64,000 bases of DNA, from the NCBI RefSeq assembly GCF_010501075.1, contig NZ_QVMN01000001.1, forward strand, positions 310,001-374,000. The letters run 5' to 3'. The notes beneath the pieces are model-generated. The model was not told the DNA's origin, did no database searches, and was given only the letters and a program-made list of their open reading frames with translations. Made by a program: the position numbers and the translations under genes. Shown here piece after piece: positions 30,501 to 38,139 of this stretch (position 1 is its first letter; each line of letters opens with the position of its first letter). Source of the DNA: Dysgonomonas sp. 25. Lineage in GTDB: Bacteria > Bacteroidota > Bacteroidia > Bacteroidales > Dysgonomonadaceae.

Positions 30501-30982
30501 TTGGTATTAAACCGCAACTGCACAAAGCTTTTGCGCTGAATATCGAACAACACTCCCCAAAAAGCCTCGCCGCCACCGACATAATTTATCGGCTGCTTCG
30601 CCCAATTATGCTCCCAGTCGGGGAATATCTTGAAATACGCTACATCGAACGCATTGATATAGATATAGCGATAGCCGTCTATGATGACACCGGTATATTG
30701 ATAAACATATTGGTCGAGGCTGCCAATCTTCCGGCCCGCCTTGTCCGTCTTTCCCGATAGTTTATAAAAGGTGGTTTCCAGCGTATATATATCCTGCTTA
30801 TCTGGATTGAAGTAGTAACTTATATAACCGGGGAATTCGCGCGATTGCTGCTTGACAATCAGATAGCTCCGATCTTCGGGAATAACTGTGCTGTATTTCG
30901 GCTCGTAACGTTGCATCCGAGGCACCTGCGCATTCAGCCCGCATATGACGAAAAGGAGGAAGATAACAGAATATGTCCGCAT
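30494..30982 (-). CDS. Secreted hypothetical protein
   Basis: A 162-residue protein with a signal peptide (MRTYSVIFLLFVICGLNAQ). The rest is beta-rich with many aromatic residues (FPGYISYYFNPDKQDIYTLETTFYKL; YRYIYINAFDVAYF; YVGGGEAFWGVLFDI). No family is recognised. Stand-alone minus-strand gene, convergent with rpiB, its stop inside the rpiB terminator. Confidence 0.7.
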   Translation of the reverse strand: MRTYSVIFLLFVICGLNAQVPRMQRYEPKYSTVIPEDRSYLIVKQQSREFPGYISYYFNPDKQDIYTLETTFYKLSGKTDKAGRKIGSLDQYVYQYTGVIIDGYRYIYINAFDVAYFKIFPDWEHNWAKQPINYVGGGEAFWGVLFDIQRKSFVQLRFNTKK

Positions 30983-31136
30983 AAATAGCTTTCGTTTATT
31001 GTTGCAATATTACGAATTTATCGCCTGTCAGGCTACTTTTATGGGAAAGAATTTCCCTTTATAGATAATTATTCGATACTTTTATACGTTAACCAAGATA
31101 GACCAACTTAACAGTTAACGTAAATAAATATTCATT

Positions 31137-32189
31137 ATGAGAACCTTCTTCCTGATATTCATTCTATCCTTTGCATTGGTGCAGGTATGCCCTATGCAGG
31201 CACAAACCACCGCCAAAAAACAGTTTGTTGATGTGCTTTACCTGAAAGACGGAACCACCGTCAAAGGCACAATCGTCTACATGGTACCCAAAAAGCAGGT
31301 CAGCATAAAGATAAAGGACAGGCGAACCGAACAGGAAACGGTGAAGACCTACCCCATGAGCGAGATAGAGCGTATGGCGAAGGAGGACATAAATGCTGCC
31401 CGCACTTCGCAGAGTACAGGTAGCCGGCCTGCGGCGAATCAGCGCCAGCGAGCCGAGAGCGGTACTACCGGAGCAACGATGCAGCCGTTAGCCCCGGGTG
31501 GTGGATTGAATAATCCGGCAAAGAGCGAGTTTAACCAGCCGATGATGCAGGCGAAGACCGAAATGATGCAACCCGTCACACAGCCCGTGAGGACGCAAGT
31601 GGAGCAGCCGACCATTGTAGAAGGGTATTCGTATCTCACTCAGGCAAAAGCCGGGGATGTGGAGGCTGACATCAATGATATGTATCGCCGGCTTAGCCAC
31701 ACGGGGAGCTACTGGAACAGGGATATAAAGGGGCTTCGCGCGATGACGGAATATGCGTATGTACACGGCATTGGCAGGAAAAAGAGCAACCACCTCGGAT
31801 GGGGAAACTCGATAGGCTATCAGGATAACCCGCATTTCTTTATGGGGGTGGGTATACAGTACAATATCCCGATCAACAAGTCGGAAGCTACCTTACCCAT
31901 ATACCTGCATCCGCGCATCAATTTCATCGATGGAAACGTGTCGCCCTTTGTCGAATGTAAGTGGGGTTACTCTGTGAGCAGCGCCAAGGGGACATTCGTA
32001 AACCCGTCGGCGGGAGTAACTATAGCGCTGATAGGGACTTCGTCGATCGACATTGGTATAGGCTATTCGTATATGGATGTGAAGTGGAAGGAGCGCGACA
32101 AAATCACCTTGGTGAGGGCGAAGAAATCGGCTGTGTATCAAGGATTAAACTTTAAAGTCACCTATGCGATTACCTTCTGGAAGTTGTAA
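31137..32189 (+). CDS. Secreted protein with low-complexity linker and outer-membrane-like C-terminus
   Basis: A 350-residue protein with a signal peptide (to about residue 22). Residues 27-85 form a small sheet domain (VDVLYLKDGTTVKGTIVYMVPKK), a type often found at the N-terminus of Bacteroidota envelope proteins. Residues 90-160 are a Gln/Met/Pro/Thr-rich linker. The C-terminal 180 residues alternate hydrophobic and polar residues and end in an aromatic-terminated strand (VTYAITFWKL), as in outer-membrane beta-barrels. Role unknown. Base composition is more GC-rich than the neighbours. Confidence 0.7.
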   Translation: MRTFFLIFILSFALVQVCPMQAQTTAKKQFVDVLYLKDGTTVKGTIVYMVPKKQVSIKIKDRRTEQETVKTYPMSEIERMAKEDINAARTSQSTGSRPAANQRQRAESGTTGATMQPLAPGGGLNNPAKSEFNQPMMQAKTEMMQPVTQPVRTQVEQPTIVEGYSYLTQAKAGDVEADINDMYRRLSHTGSYWNRDIKGLRAMTEYAYVHGIGRKKSNHLGWGNSIGYQDNPHFFMGVGIQYNIPINKSEATLPIYLHPRINFIDGNVSPFVECKWGYSVSSAKGTFVNPSAGVTIALIGTSSIDIGIGYSYMDVKWKERDKITLVRAKKSAVYQGLNFKVTYAITFWKL

Positions 32190-32208
32190 GCGACTGATAT
32201 ATAACAAG

Positions 32209-32246
32209 AAAGGATGCCCAAACGGACATCCTTTTGTTTTTTTTCT
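32209..32246 (+). terminator. Terminator after the 31137 gene
   Basis: AAAGGATG/CATCCTTT stem (extended GCC/GGA) followed by a T-rich tract; also suited to stop the convergent membrane-protein gene. Confidence 0.85.
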
Positions 32247-32258
32247 TGTGTCGGTTTA

Positions 32259-32699
32259 TTAGAATGCGATAAACCAAAGAACGATATAAGCTATACCTAC
32301 GATAATAGCTAAAATACCAAGTTTACCTTTCAAAGGAGCAACTTTTGCTAACATTTCTTCACCTTTAGCTTTAGCTGCTTCGTTTTTGCTAAGAGCATAC
32401 TTTGAAATAAGTCCGTAACCCAAAAGGAAGCCTAAACCTAACTCTACTACAACAATAGCTAAATAAAGCACCCAAAAAATAAGGAACAATGGTCCTGCTG
32501 TAAGGTAATCTATATGAGTAATAAGATCAATTAAATTCCAAATACCATAAAGAAAAGCAACAACACCAATCCAACCTTGATAAGGAACAATTTTGTCTAA
32601 CATTTCTTTAGCATCTGGTCTCTTAGATAAAAGTAACGATGGCACTGCAAGAATTCCTAATAGGATAAAGAAAGCACCTCCAATAATAACTGAAATCAT
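32259..32699 (-). CDS. Small integral membrane protein, unknown function
   Basis: A 146-residue protein with four hydrophobic segments (about 3-25, 43-62, 66-100, 122-146). A short cytosolic loop KYALSKNEAAKAKGEEMLAKVAP and the earlier SKRPDAKEMLDKIVPYQG are similar to each other (both EML-K-xVP), as are the helices that follow, so the protein looks like an internal duplication of a two-helix unit. I recognise no family. Confidence 0.7.
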   Translation of the reverse strand: MISVIIGGAFFILLGILAVPSLLLSKRPDAKEMLDKIVPYQGWIGVVAFLYGIWNLIDLITHIDYLTAGPLFLIFWVLYLAIVVVELGLGFLLGYGLISKYALSKNEAAKAKGEEMLAKVAPLKGKLGILAIIVGIAYIVLWFIAF

Positions 32700-32877
32700 A
32701 ATAATAAGTTTTTAGTTTGTAAATAAGTAATTTAATTATATCAAATAAGTTTATTATTCATAATTGCAGTACAAAACTAACACTTTATTTACGATAAACA
32801 AGCGGTTTTATTAATATTTTTTAATTACCAATTGTTAAAGTCTTTACCAATCCTCTCCAACCTCCCCACAGAGGAAG

Positions 32878-33649
32878 CATTCTTGTCATGCCGACGACAG
32901 GAGGCATCTCGCTTTGTGGATGGAAAGAGACTTCTCACATTCGTTCGAAGTGACAATGAAAAAGGAACAGACCTCTACTCGTTTTTGCTAAGCAATATTA
33001 TTGGTTTTCGCGGGCTAATATTTATTAGCCCCTACACCAAAAGCAGCAAAGCATCCCATTCCATCATTGCGTAAGGGCAGACACGTTTGTCATGCCGACG
33101 ATAGGAGGCATCTCGCCTTGTGGATGGAAAGAGACTTCTCACATTCGTTCGAAGTGACAATGAAAAAGGAACAGACCTCTACTCGTTTTTGCTAAGCAAT
33201 ATTATTGGTTTTCGCGGGCTAATATTTATTAGCCCCTACACCAAAAGCAGCAAAGCATCCCATTCCATCATTGCGTAAGGGCAGACACGTTTGTCATGCC
33301 GACGATAGGAGGCATCTCGCCTTGTGGATGGAAAGAGACTTCTCACATTCGTTCGAAGTGACAATGAAAAAGGAACAGACCTCTACTCGTTTTTGCTAAG
33401 CAATATTATTGGTTTTCGCGGGCTAATATTTATTAGCCCCTACACCAAAAGCAGCAAAGCATCCCATTCCATCATTGCGTAAGGGCAGACACGTTTGTCA
33501 TGCCGACGATAGGAGGCATCTCGCCTTGTGGATGGAAAGAGACTTCTCACATTCGTTCGAAGTGACAATGAAAAAGGAACAGACCTCTACTCGTTTTTGC
33601 TAAGCAATATTATTGGTTTTCGCGGGCTAATATTTAGTTAGCCACTACA
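32878..33649. repeat. Tandem array, about 3.8 copies of a 204-bp unit
   Basis: The word tgtcatgccgacga starts at 32884, 33088, 33292 and 33496, exactly 204 bp apart. The second and third units look identical over their length; the first differs at a few positions and the last is cut short and diverges near gggctaatatttagttagcc. Each unit holds a gtgacaatgaaaaagg block and the 20-bp palindrome-like gggctaatatttattagccc. There is no consistent coding frame. Confidence 0.92.
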
Positions 33650-33722
33650 AGGGAGTAAATCGCTATTTAACAATCGATTAACAAAAATAATCAATACATA
33701 CCTAAAATTTTATTGCTTTTTG

Positions 33723-33753
33723 TTTGTTTTTTAACAAAAAAGGAATACTTTTG
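33723..33753 (+). promoter_or_regulatory. Promoter of the Cys-rich lipoprotein gene
   Basis: TTTG at 33723-33726, 19-bp spacer, TACTTTTG at 33746-33753. Transcription would begin near 33760 and include the AAACTTCGAAGTTT palindrome in the leader. Confidence 0.8.
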
Positions 33754-33839
33754 ATTTTTGGGAGGCCTTTAAAATTAAACTTCGAAGTTTAACCCAATTA
33801 ACAAACGTTTTATTTAATAACCTATTTAAAAATTTTAAC

Positions 33840-34457
33840 ATGAAAGTAAAATTCTTATCCATGATTGCCGTGGCAATCAGCATGTTTGCTATTATCACCT
33901 TGACCCAGAGCTGTGGAAACGATGAAAGCACAACACCACAAAAACCGGAAATGACCCTCGAAGAGTTTGTCAATTCACCCCAGTATCAGGACTACAAAGC
34001 AGTTGTAGATGAAACCTTTGACCAGATGACCGAAATTGTATCGGCGATGAGTGCCGAAGAACGCGAAGCCCTGATAGCTAACCGCCACAACGATGTAGCG
34101 ATGGGACTTTTTATCGAGAAACATAACCTGACGCCTCAATTGGAACAGATGCAGGTGAAAGCGCAAGTGGTATCGGGCATGTACGATATGGAGCATCTTC
34201 GGAACTATCAATTTAATGACTTTGTTGCATTGAATACAGGCAATAGTCAATTGGAAGAAATATCAAAGAAAATGTCTCCAGAGGAGAAGAGACAGATTAG
34301 ATGTATATTGACCTACCAAGATGCTGTTACTTGGAGTCAAATTAAGTGTACAATAACAACTATAGCTTGTGGGGGAATGTGCCTTGGTGAAGCATTAGCA
34401 GTAGGCTTTACGGAGTGTGCATTGGCATTCGAAGAAATGCAACGATGTATAAATTAA
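33840..34457 (+). CDS. Lipoprotein with a cysteine-rich C-terminal segment
   Basis: A 205-residue protein with a lipoprotein signal (ITLTQSC, Cys at about 25) followed by GNDES, an acidic/polar start like Bacteroidota surface-lipoprotein export signals. Residues 35-150 are helical and polar (MTLEEFVNSPQYQDYKAVV; SAMSAEEREALIAN). The last about 52 residues contain six cysteines (RCILTY, IKCTITTIACGGMCLGEALAVG, TECALAF, QRCIN), suggesting a small disulfide-linked or hydrophobic module. I recognise no family. It sits between the tandem array and the toxin-antitoxin pair with its own promoter and terminator. Confidence 0.72.
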   Translation: MKVKFLSMIAVAISMFAIITLTQSCGNDESTTPQKPEMTLEEFVNSPQYQDYKAVVDETFDQMTEIVSAMSAEEREALIANRHNDVAMGLFIEKHNLTPQLEQMQVKAQVVSGMYDMEHLRNYQFNDFVALNTGNSQLEEISKKMSPEEKRQIRCILTYQDAVTWSQIKCTITTIACGGMCLGEALAVGFTECALAFEEMQRCIN

Positions 34458-34482
34458 TTTCTTGAAAAGTATAGTTCAAACT

Positions 34483-34519
34483 CGTTCCCTGCAACCTTTG
34501 TTGTGGGGAACGTTTTTTT
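34483..34519 (+). terminator. Terminator of the lipoprotein gene
   Basis: CGTTCCCTGCAAC/GTTGTGGGGAACG stem (two mismatches) and a seven-T run. Confidence 0.85.
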
Positions 34520-34559
34520 GTGTCACGCCAAACGTCTAATGCAATTGAACGTTTTTTTG

Positions 34560-35225
34560 TCATGCCAAACGGCTAATAGCTTTCACCTCTTCTTCAATAT
34601 CTACCCTTATCAGTTCCCAATACTTCCCTTTCAAGCATATCGGATTAAAATCAGTGTCTGCGTATTCAAAATCTATTAGTTTTTTCTTTAGGTCTTCTTT
34701 GGTATACGAGTATGGATAACGCTTGAAATGAAGAGAAAGCATATCCTCTATAGAAATAAATTCAATCAGTTCGTGTATGTCCCAAAAATCTTTTTTCCTT
34801 CCATTCTGTCCAATGACCTCCATTTTCATAGCCGCAATCTCCTCTATCGCCGCCATACGGATATTATCTATTTCAAGTATAGGAAGAATAAAAGTATCAG
34901 TATAGAATAAATCCACTTTCACAAGATCCGTTTTGCTATTCCCTATGTAGTAACTTTTCCCAAAACTATCGTTCCCTACATATTGCATTTCGACAAAAGG
35001 GAATAATTCTTGCAGCTTTTTATCTATCGCATCAAAATCGAGGCTTCCGTATGCTGCATCAGTAAACAGATCTATATCTACAGACATTCTATGCCCCAAC
35101 TGCAAGCTCAACGAAGTCCCACCAACCAATCTAAATGGGTATAGCAACTCGATACCCATCAGTTGTTGCAATACATCCCAGAGCGTATCAGAAACCGTCT
35201 CTTTATGAAGATTATTTATTTTCAT
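34560..35225 (-). CDS. AbiEii/AbiGii-family nucleotidyltransferase toxin
   Basis: A 221-residue protein with the signature of the AbiEii group: LVGGTSLSLQLGHRMSVDIDLFTD (about 33-56), which contains the GG and the DxD metal-binding aspartates of the DNA polymerase-beta fold. Later conserved parts are KVDLFYT (third acidic residue) and AAIEEIAAMKMEVIGQNGRKKDFWDIHELI. Family members act as toxins or abortive-infection proteins by nucleotidyl transfer. It overlaps its upstream partner by 14 bp and lies downstream, in the usual antitoxin-first order. Confidence 0.88.
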   Translation of the reverse strand: MKINNLHKETVSDTLWDVLQQLMGIELLYPFRLVGGTSLSLQLGHRMSVDIDLFTDAAYGSLDFDAIDKKLQELFPFVEMQYVGNDSFGKSYYIGNSKTDLVKVDLFYTDTFILPILEIDNIRMAAIEEIAAMKMEVIGQNGRKKDFWDIHELIEFISIEDMLSLHFKRYPYSYTKEDLKKKLIDFEYADTDFNPICLKGKYWELIRVDIEEEVKAISRLA

Positions 35226-35751
35226 GCTCCAAGTTCAATTTTATTCCCAGATATTTCTCTACATTCTCTGCGAAAATTGGTAAAAACCGGAATATCCCCT
35301 TCAATTCCTTTTCAACAGTTTCTTTCCCGTAAAAGGAAATAATTTCTTTAATTTCCATATCATTTCCCCGCTCAAATACTCTTCGGATAATTGCCTTCTT
35401 TTGTTTTTGCCAGTTAATAAGGTTTATATCCGTATCCCAAAATAAAATAGGACGGATTTTTTTTAAATCGGGCTTTGCCTGATTTTTTAATAATTCTTTG
35501 CGTTTTTCCTCTACCTCATAATACGCCTGCAGAAGCATGAAATATTCTTCATCCGTATCTAATGCACGCCCAAGCTTGATTGACAGAGCCGGATTGATAC
35601 CCCTACGCCCTTTATTTATCGCATTTATCGTCTGGGGATATTCTCCCAAAGAAAGAGCAAACTGTTTACTCTCCATCCCTCTGCGTTTTAGTTCACGGCT
35701 GAGTATAGCTCCGGGATGAACGCCTTTTACTTTAATTATCTCCGGCAACAT
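35212..35751 (-). CDS. XRE-type HTH antitoxin fused to a DUF6922-like domain
   Basis: A 179-residue protein. Residues 9-80 form a HigA-like helix-turn-helix (VHPGAILSRELKRRGMESKQFALSLG, then PQTINAINKGRRGINPALSIKLGRALD). Residues 100-165 resemble DUF6922, a domain often found next to AbiEii toxins (RPILFWDTDINLINWQKQKKAIIRRVFERGN). It is the likely antitoxin and autorepressor of the overlapping AbiEii gene. The usual partner of AbiEii is AbiEi with a winged helix; the XRE version is a less familiar pairing. The palindrome at 35792-35811 in its promoter is a candidate binding site. Confidence 0.82.
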   Translation of the reverse strand: MLPEIIKVKGVHPGAILSRELKRRGMESKQFALSLGEYPQTINAINKGRRGINPALSIKLGRALDTDEEYFMLLQAYYEVEEKRKELLKNQAKPDLKKIRPILFWDTDINLINWQKQKKAIIRRVFERGNDMEIKEIISFYGKETVEKELKGIFRFLPIFAENVEKYLGIKLNLEHENK

Positions 35752-35770
35752 AATTTTCTATTTTAGACTA

Positions 35771-35811
35771 CAAAAATACGAAAAAAGAAGCGATAAACAA
35801 AAATGTTTATC
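35771..35811 (-). promoter_or_regulatory. Toxin-antitoxin promoter overlapped by a palindromic operator candidate
   Basis: On the minus strand, -33 TTTG (forward CAAA, 35798-35801), 19-bp spacer, -7 TATTTTTG (forward 35771-35778). The palindrome GATAAACA-aaaa-TGTTTATC at 35792-35811 is centred on the -33 element, as expected for a repressor site controlling its own operon. Confidence 0.7.
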
Positions 35812-35909
35812 AAAGATTTTCACATTTTACATATAATTATCATTGCTCATTATTACAATACAGCCTGTAACTATTTCCGCTTACTATTTCTTTTCTCAGA
35901 AAGAATCCG

Positions 35910-35917
35910 TAATTTTG
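35910..35917 (+). promoter_or_regulatory. -7 element of pheS
   Basis: TAATTTTG with a near-consensus TTTC 19 bp upstream (35887-35890). Transcription would begin near 35924, about 20 nt before the chosen pheS start. Confidence 0.6.
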
Positions 35918-35943
35918 TCACCCTAAAAGAAACCTATTTGGAT

Positions 35944-36963
35944 ATGTTAGACAAGATAAACAAACTATTGGCTGAAGTCAGCCATATAAAAGCTGCCAGC
36001 GCCGACGAAATAGAGGCAATACGCATCAAATACCTGAGTAAGAAGGGTGAGATATCGGAACTGATGAACGATTTTCGCAACGTCGCTTCCGATCAGAAGC
36101 GCGAAGTAGGTATGAAACTCAACGAGTTGAAAGAGAAAGCCCAGGCACGCATCAACGAGCTGAAAGAGGCACTCGAAAACAACAATACTGTTTCCGACGA
36201 CATCGACCTTACGCGTACAGCCTACCCTATCCCGCTCGGCACGCGCCATCCCTTGTCTATCGTTAAGAAAGAAATTTGCGACATTTTCCGCCGTTTAGGC
36301 TTTTCCATAGCCGAAGGTCCCGAAGTAGAGGACGACTGGCATGTATTCTCGGCGCTTAACTTCGCCGACGATCATCCCGCACGCGACATGCAGGACACAT
36401 TCTTCATATCGCACGATCCGCAGGTTCTTTTGCGCACGCACACATCATCAGTGCAAACCCGTGTGATGGAAAAGACGCAGCCTCCTATCCGCATTATTTG
36501 CCCGGGACGCGTCTATCGCAACGAAGCTATATCTTACCGCGCACACTGTTTCTTCCATCAGGTAGAAGCCTTATATATCGATAAAAACGTTTCGTTTGCC
36601 GATTTGCGACAGGTACTGCTCTACTTCGCCAAGGAGATGTTCGGCGCAGACACCAAAATACGCTTGCGTCCGTCATACTTCCCATTTACCGAGCCAAGCG
36701 CCGAAATGGATATTTCGTGTAACATCTGCGGTGGAAAGGGTTGCCCTTTCTGCAAACATACCGGTTGGGTAGAAATACTCGGTTGCGGCATGGTGCATCC
36801 GAATGTACTGGATAATTGCGGCATCGACAGCAAAGAATATACAGGATATGCCTTAGGTATGGGTATCGAACGTATTACCAACCTCAAATATCGTGTCAAA
36901 GATTTGCGCTACTTCTCCGAAAATGACAAGCGTTTCCTCGAGCAGTTCGAGAGTGCTTATTAA
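35944..36963 (+). CDS. pheS: Phenylalanyl-tRNA synthetase alpha subunit
   Basis: A 339-residue class II synthetase subunit. It has an N-terminal coiled coil (MLDKINKLLAEVSHIKAAS... to about 85) for tRNA binding, then the catalytic core: HPLSIVKKEICDIFRRLGFSIAEGPEVEDD (about 100), motif 2 region RNEAISYRAHCFFHQVE (about 194), and motif 3 GYALGMGIERITNLKYRVKDLRYF (about 302-325). FTEPSAEMDISCNICGGKGCPFC adds a four-cysteine knot typical of PheS. The start at 35944 is preferred because the upstream frame (from 35803) lies over and before the promoter. Confidence 0.96.
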   Translation: MLDKINKLLAEVSHIKAASADEIEAIRIKYLSKKGEISELMNDFRNVASDQKREVGMKLNELKEKAQARINELKEALENNNTVSDDIDLTRTAYPIPLGTRHPLSIVKKEICDIFRRLGFSIAEGPEVEDDWHVFSALNFADDHPARDMQDTFFISHDPQVLLRTHTSSVQTRVMEKTQPPIRIICPGRVYRNEAISYRAHCFFHQVEALYIDKNVSFADLRQVLLYFAKEMFGADTKIRLRPSYFPFTEPSAEMDISCNICGGKGCPFCKHTGWVEILGCGMVHPNVLDNCGIDSKEYTGYALGMGIERITNLKYRVKDLRYFSENDKRFLEQFESAY

Positions 36964-36975
36964 ACTTTCTTTTGG

Positions 36976-38103
36976 ATGAAGAAAAGAAAAAACCTGACAC
37001 TCATTTTTAAACATTTCGAAAAGGAACACCTTGGTAAAGACGTGTTTCAAGTTCCTTATTATCTGGGTAAAATTCACAATCTGGATGTAACCATAGTCTG
37101 TCCTGACACAGAAACCAACAGGGCTTTGGGCGATTCTGTCCGGGGCGTTAAAATAGAGCGTATCCGTTCGAAGAAAAATATTTCGGAATCGCGACACTTT
37201 TATCTGAACAGCAATGTTCTTAAATATCTACTCCGCAATGCATGGAAAATCAACTACTTGATGAGTATACATGGGCGTTGGCAGGTTATCTTGATGCTGT
37301 TTATATATAAATTGCTTAATCCGTTCGGCAAAACTTATCTGAAACTGGATGGAGGTGTTACGATATTAGATATTGCCAAATATCCTTTAAGGAAAAGACC
37401 TATGTTATATTTCTGGATAAACCGGATTAACTATATGTCAACAGAGGCGCGTGAAGTTTTTGACAAATTAATCAAAATAAAAGCGATAAAGAGGACAAAA
37501 ATTTGCATTGTTCCAAACGGTTTTGATGAAGAGTTATTAGCACAGACAAACATAAAAATCAGAACATTTCAGGAAAAAGAAAACCTAATAATCACCGTAG
37601 CCCGTTTAGGTACCTATCCTAAAAATACGGAAATGATATTACGGGCAGCAGAAAAACTCAATTTGAAAGACTGGAAGATAATATTGGTAGGGCCAATTGA
37701 AAAAGTCGAGCAGGACTTTCAGCAAAAAATTGACGTTTTTTATAAGAATAATCCCCATTTAAAAGATAAAGTCGTTTTTACCGGTCCAATTTTCGATAAA
37801 AGTAAGTTATGGGAATATTATAATCGTGCTAAAGTTTTCCTTTTGACTTCGGAATATGAATCATATGCTACGGTATACGCAGAAGCATATAGATTTCAGA
37901 ACTATATAGTTACAACGGGTGTTGTAGGCGCTAAAGATGTCATTCAAAATGGTTTTGGAAAAATTATCCAAGGCGATATTGATTTTCAACAGGCTCTTCA
38001 GGATATCATCGATGGAAAAATAAATTTAGAATCACTGTCTATTACTTCTTTGAGAGAAGATTTCTCTTGGGAAAAATTGGTAAGCGTTATAGAACTAAAA
38101 TAA
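36976..38103 (+). CDS. Glycosyltransferase family 4-like protein
   Basis: A 375-residue GT-B glycosyltransferase. Rossmann-like strands appear in the C-terminal half: ENLIITVARLGTYPKNTEMILRAAEKL (about 198), WKIILVGPIEKVEQ, VVFTGPIFDKSKLWEYYNRA, and the donor-site motif TSEYESYATVYAEAYRF (about 295-311), with the E-x7-E arrangement of GT4. It probably adds a sugar to a surface polysaccharide or glycolipid; donor and acceptor are unknown. It is 12 bp after pheS and probably co-transcribed, though its AT-richer codon use suggests a different history. No other capsule genes are nearby. Confidence 0.82.
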   Translation: MKKRKNLTLIFKHFEKEHLGKDVFQVPYYLGKIHNLDVTIVCPDTETNRALGDSVRGVKIERIRSKKNISESRHFYLNSNVLKYLLRNAWKINYLMSIHGRWQVILMLFIYKLLNPFGKTYLKLDGGVTILDIAKYPLRKRPMLYFWINRINYMSTEAREVFDKLIKIKAIKRTKICIVPNGFDEELLAQTNIKIRTFQEKENLIITVARLGTYPKNTEMILRAAEKLNLKDWKIILVGPIEKVEQDFQQKIDVFYKNNPHLKDKVVFTGPIFDKSKLWEYYNRAKVFLLTSEYESYATVYAEAYRFQNYIVTTGVVGAKDVIQNGFGKIIQGDIDFQQALQDIIDGKINLESLSITSLREDFSWEKLVSVIELK

Positions 38104-38106
38104 AGA

Positions 38107-38136
38107 AAGCGGATTCATCGAATAATCCGCCTTTTT
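38107..38136 (+). terminator. Terminator of the pheS-glycosyltransferase unit
   Basis: AAGCGGATT/AATCCGCTT-like stem (GCGGATT/AATCCGC) followed by five T; its location also permits use by the convergent gene. Confidence 0.82.
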
Positions 38137-38139
38137 ACT

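Larger units (their letters stand above)
32700..33839. other. 1.1-kb intergenic region containing a tandem array
   Basis: About 180 bp of AT-rich sequence upstream of the minus-strand membrane gene is followed by the 204-bp array, then about 190 bp of AT-rich sequence carrying a strong promoter and the palindrome AAACTTCGAAGTTT (about 33777-33790) before the lipoprotein gene. Short open frames inside the array are not credible genes. Confidence 0.6.

Noticed and set aside
32832-33074. 80-codon frame in the first array unit
   Set aside because: The frame is not kept across the identical units in a way that suggests coding (period 204 is divisible by three, yet only the first copy has a start), and the product has no protein-like features.
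32878-33649. CRISPR array
   Set aside because: Whole 204-bp units are repeated with no short repeat plus unique spacer pattern, and no cas genes are near.
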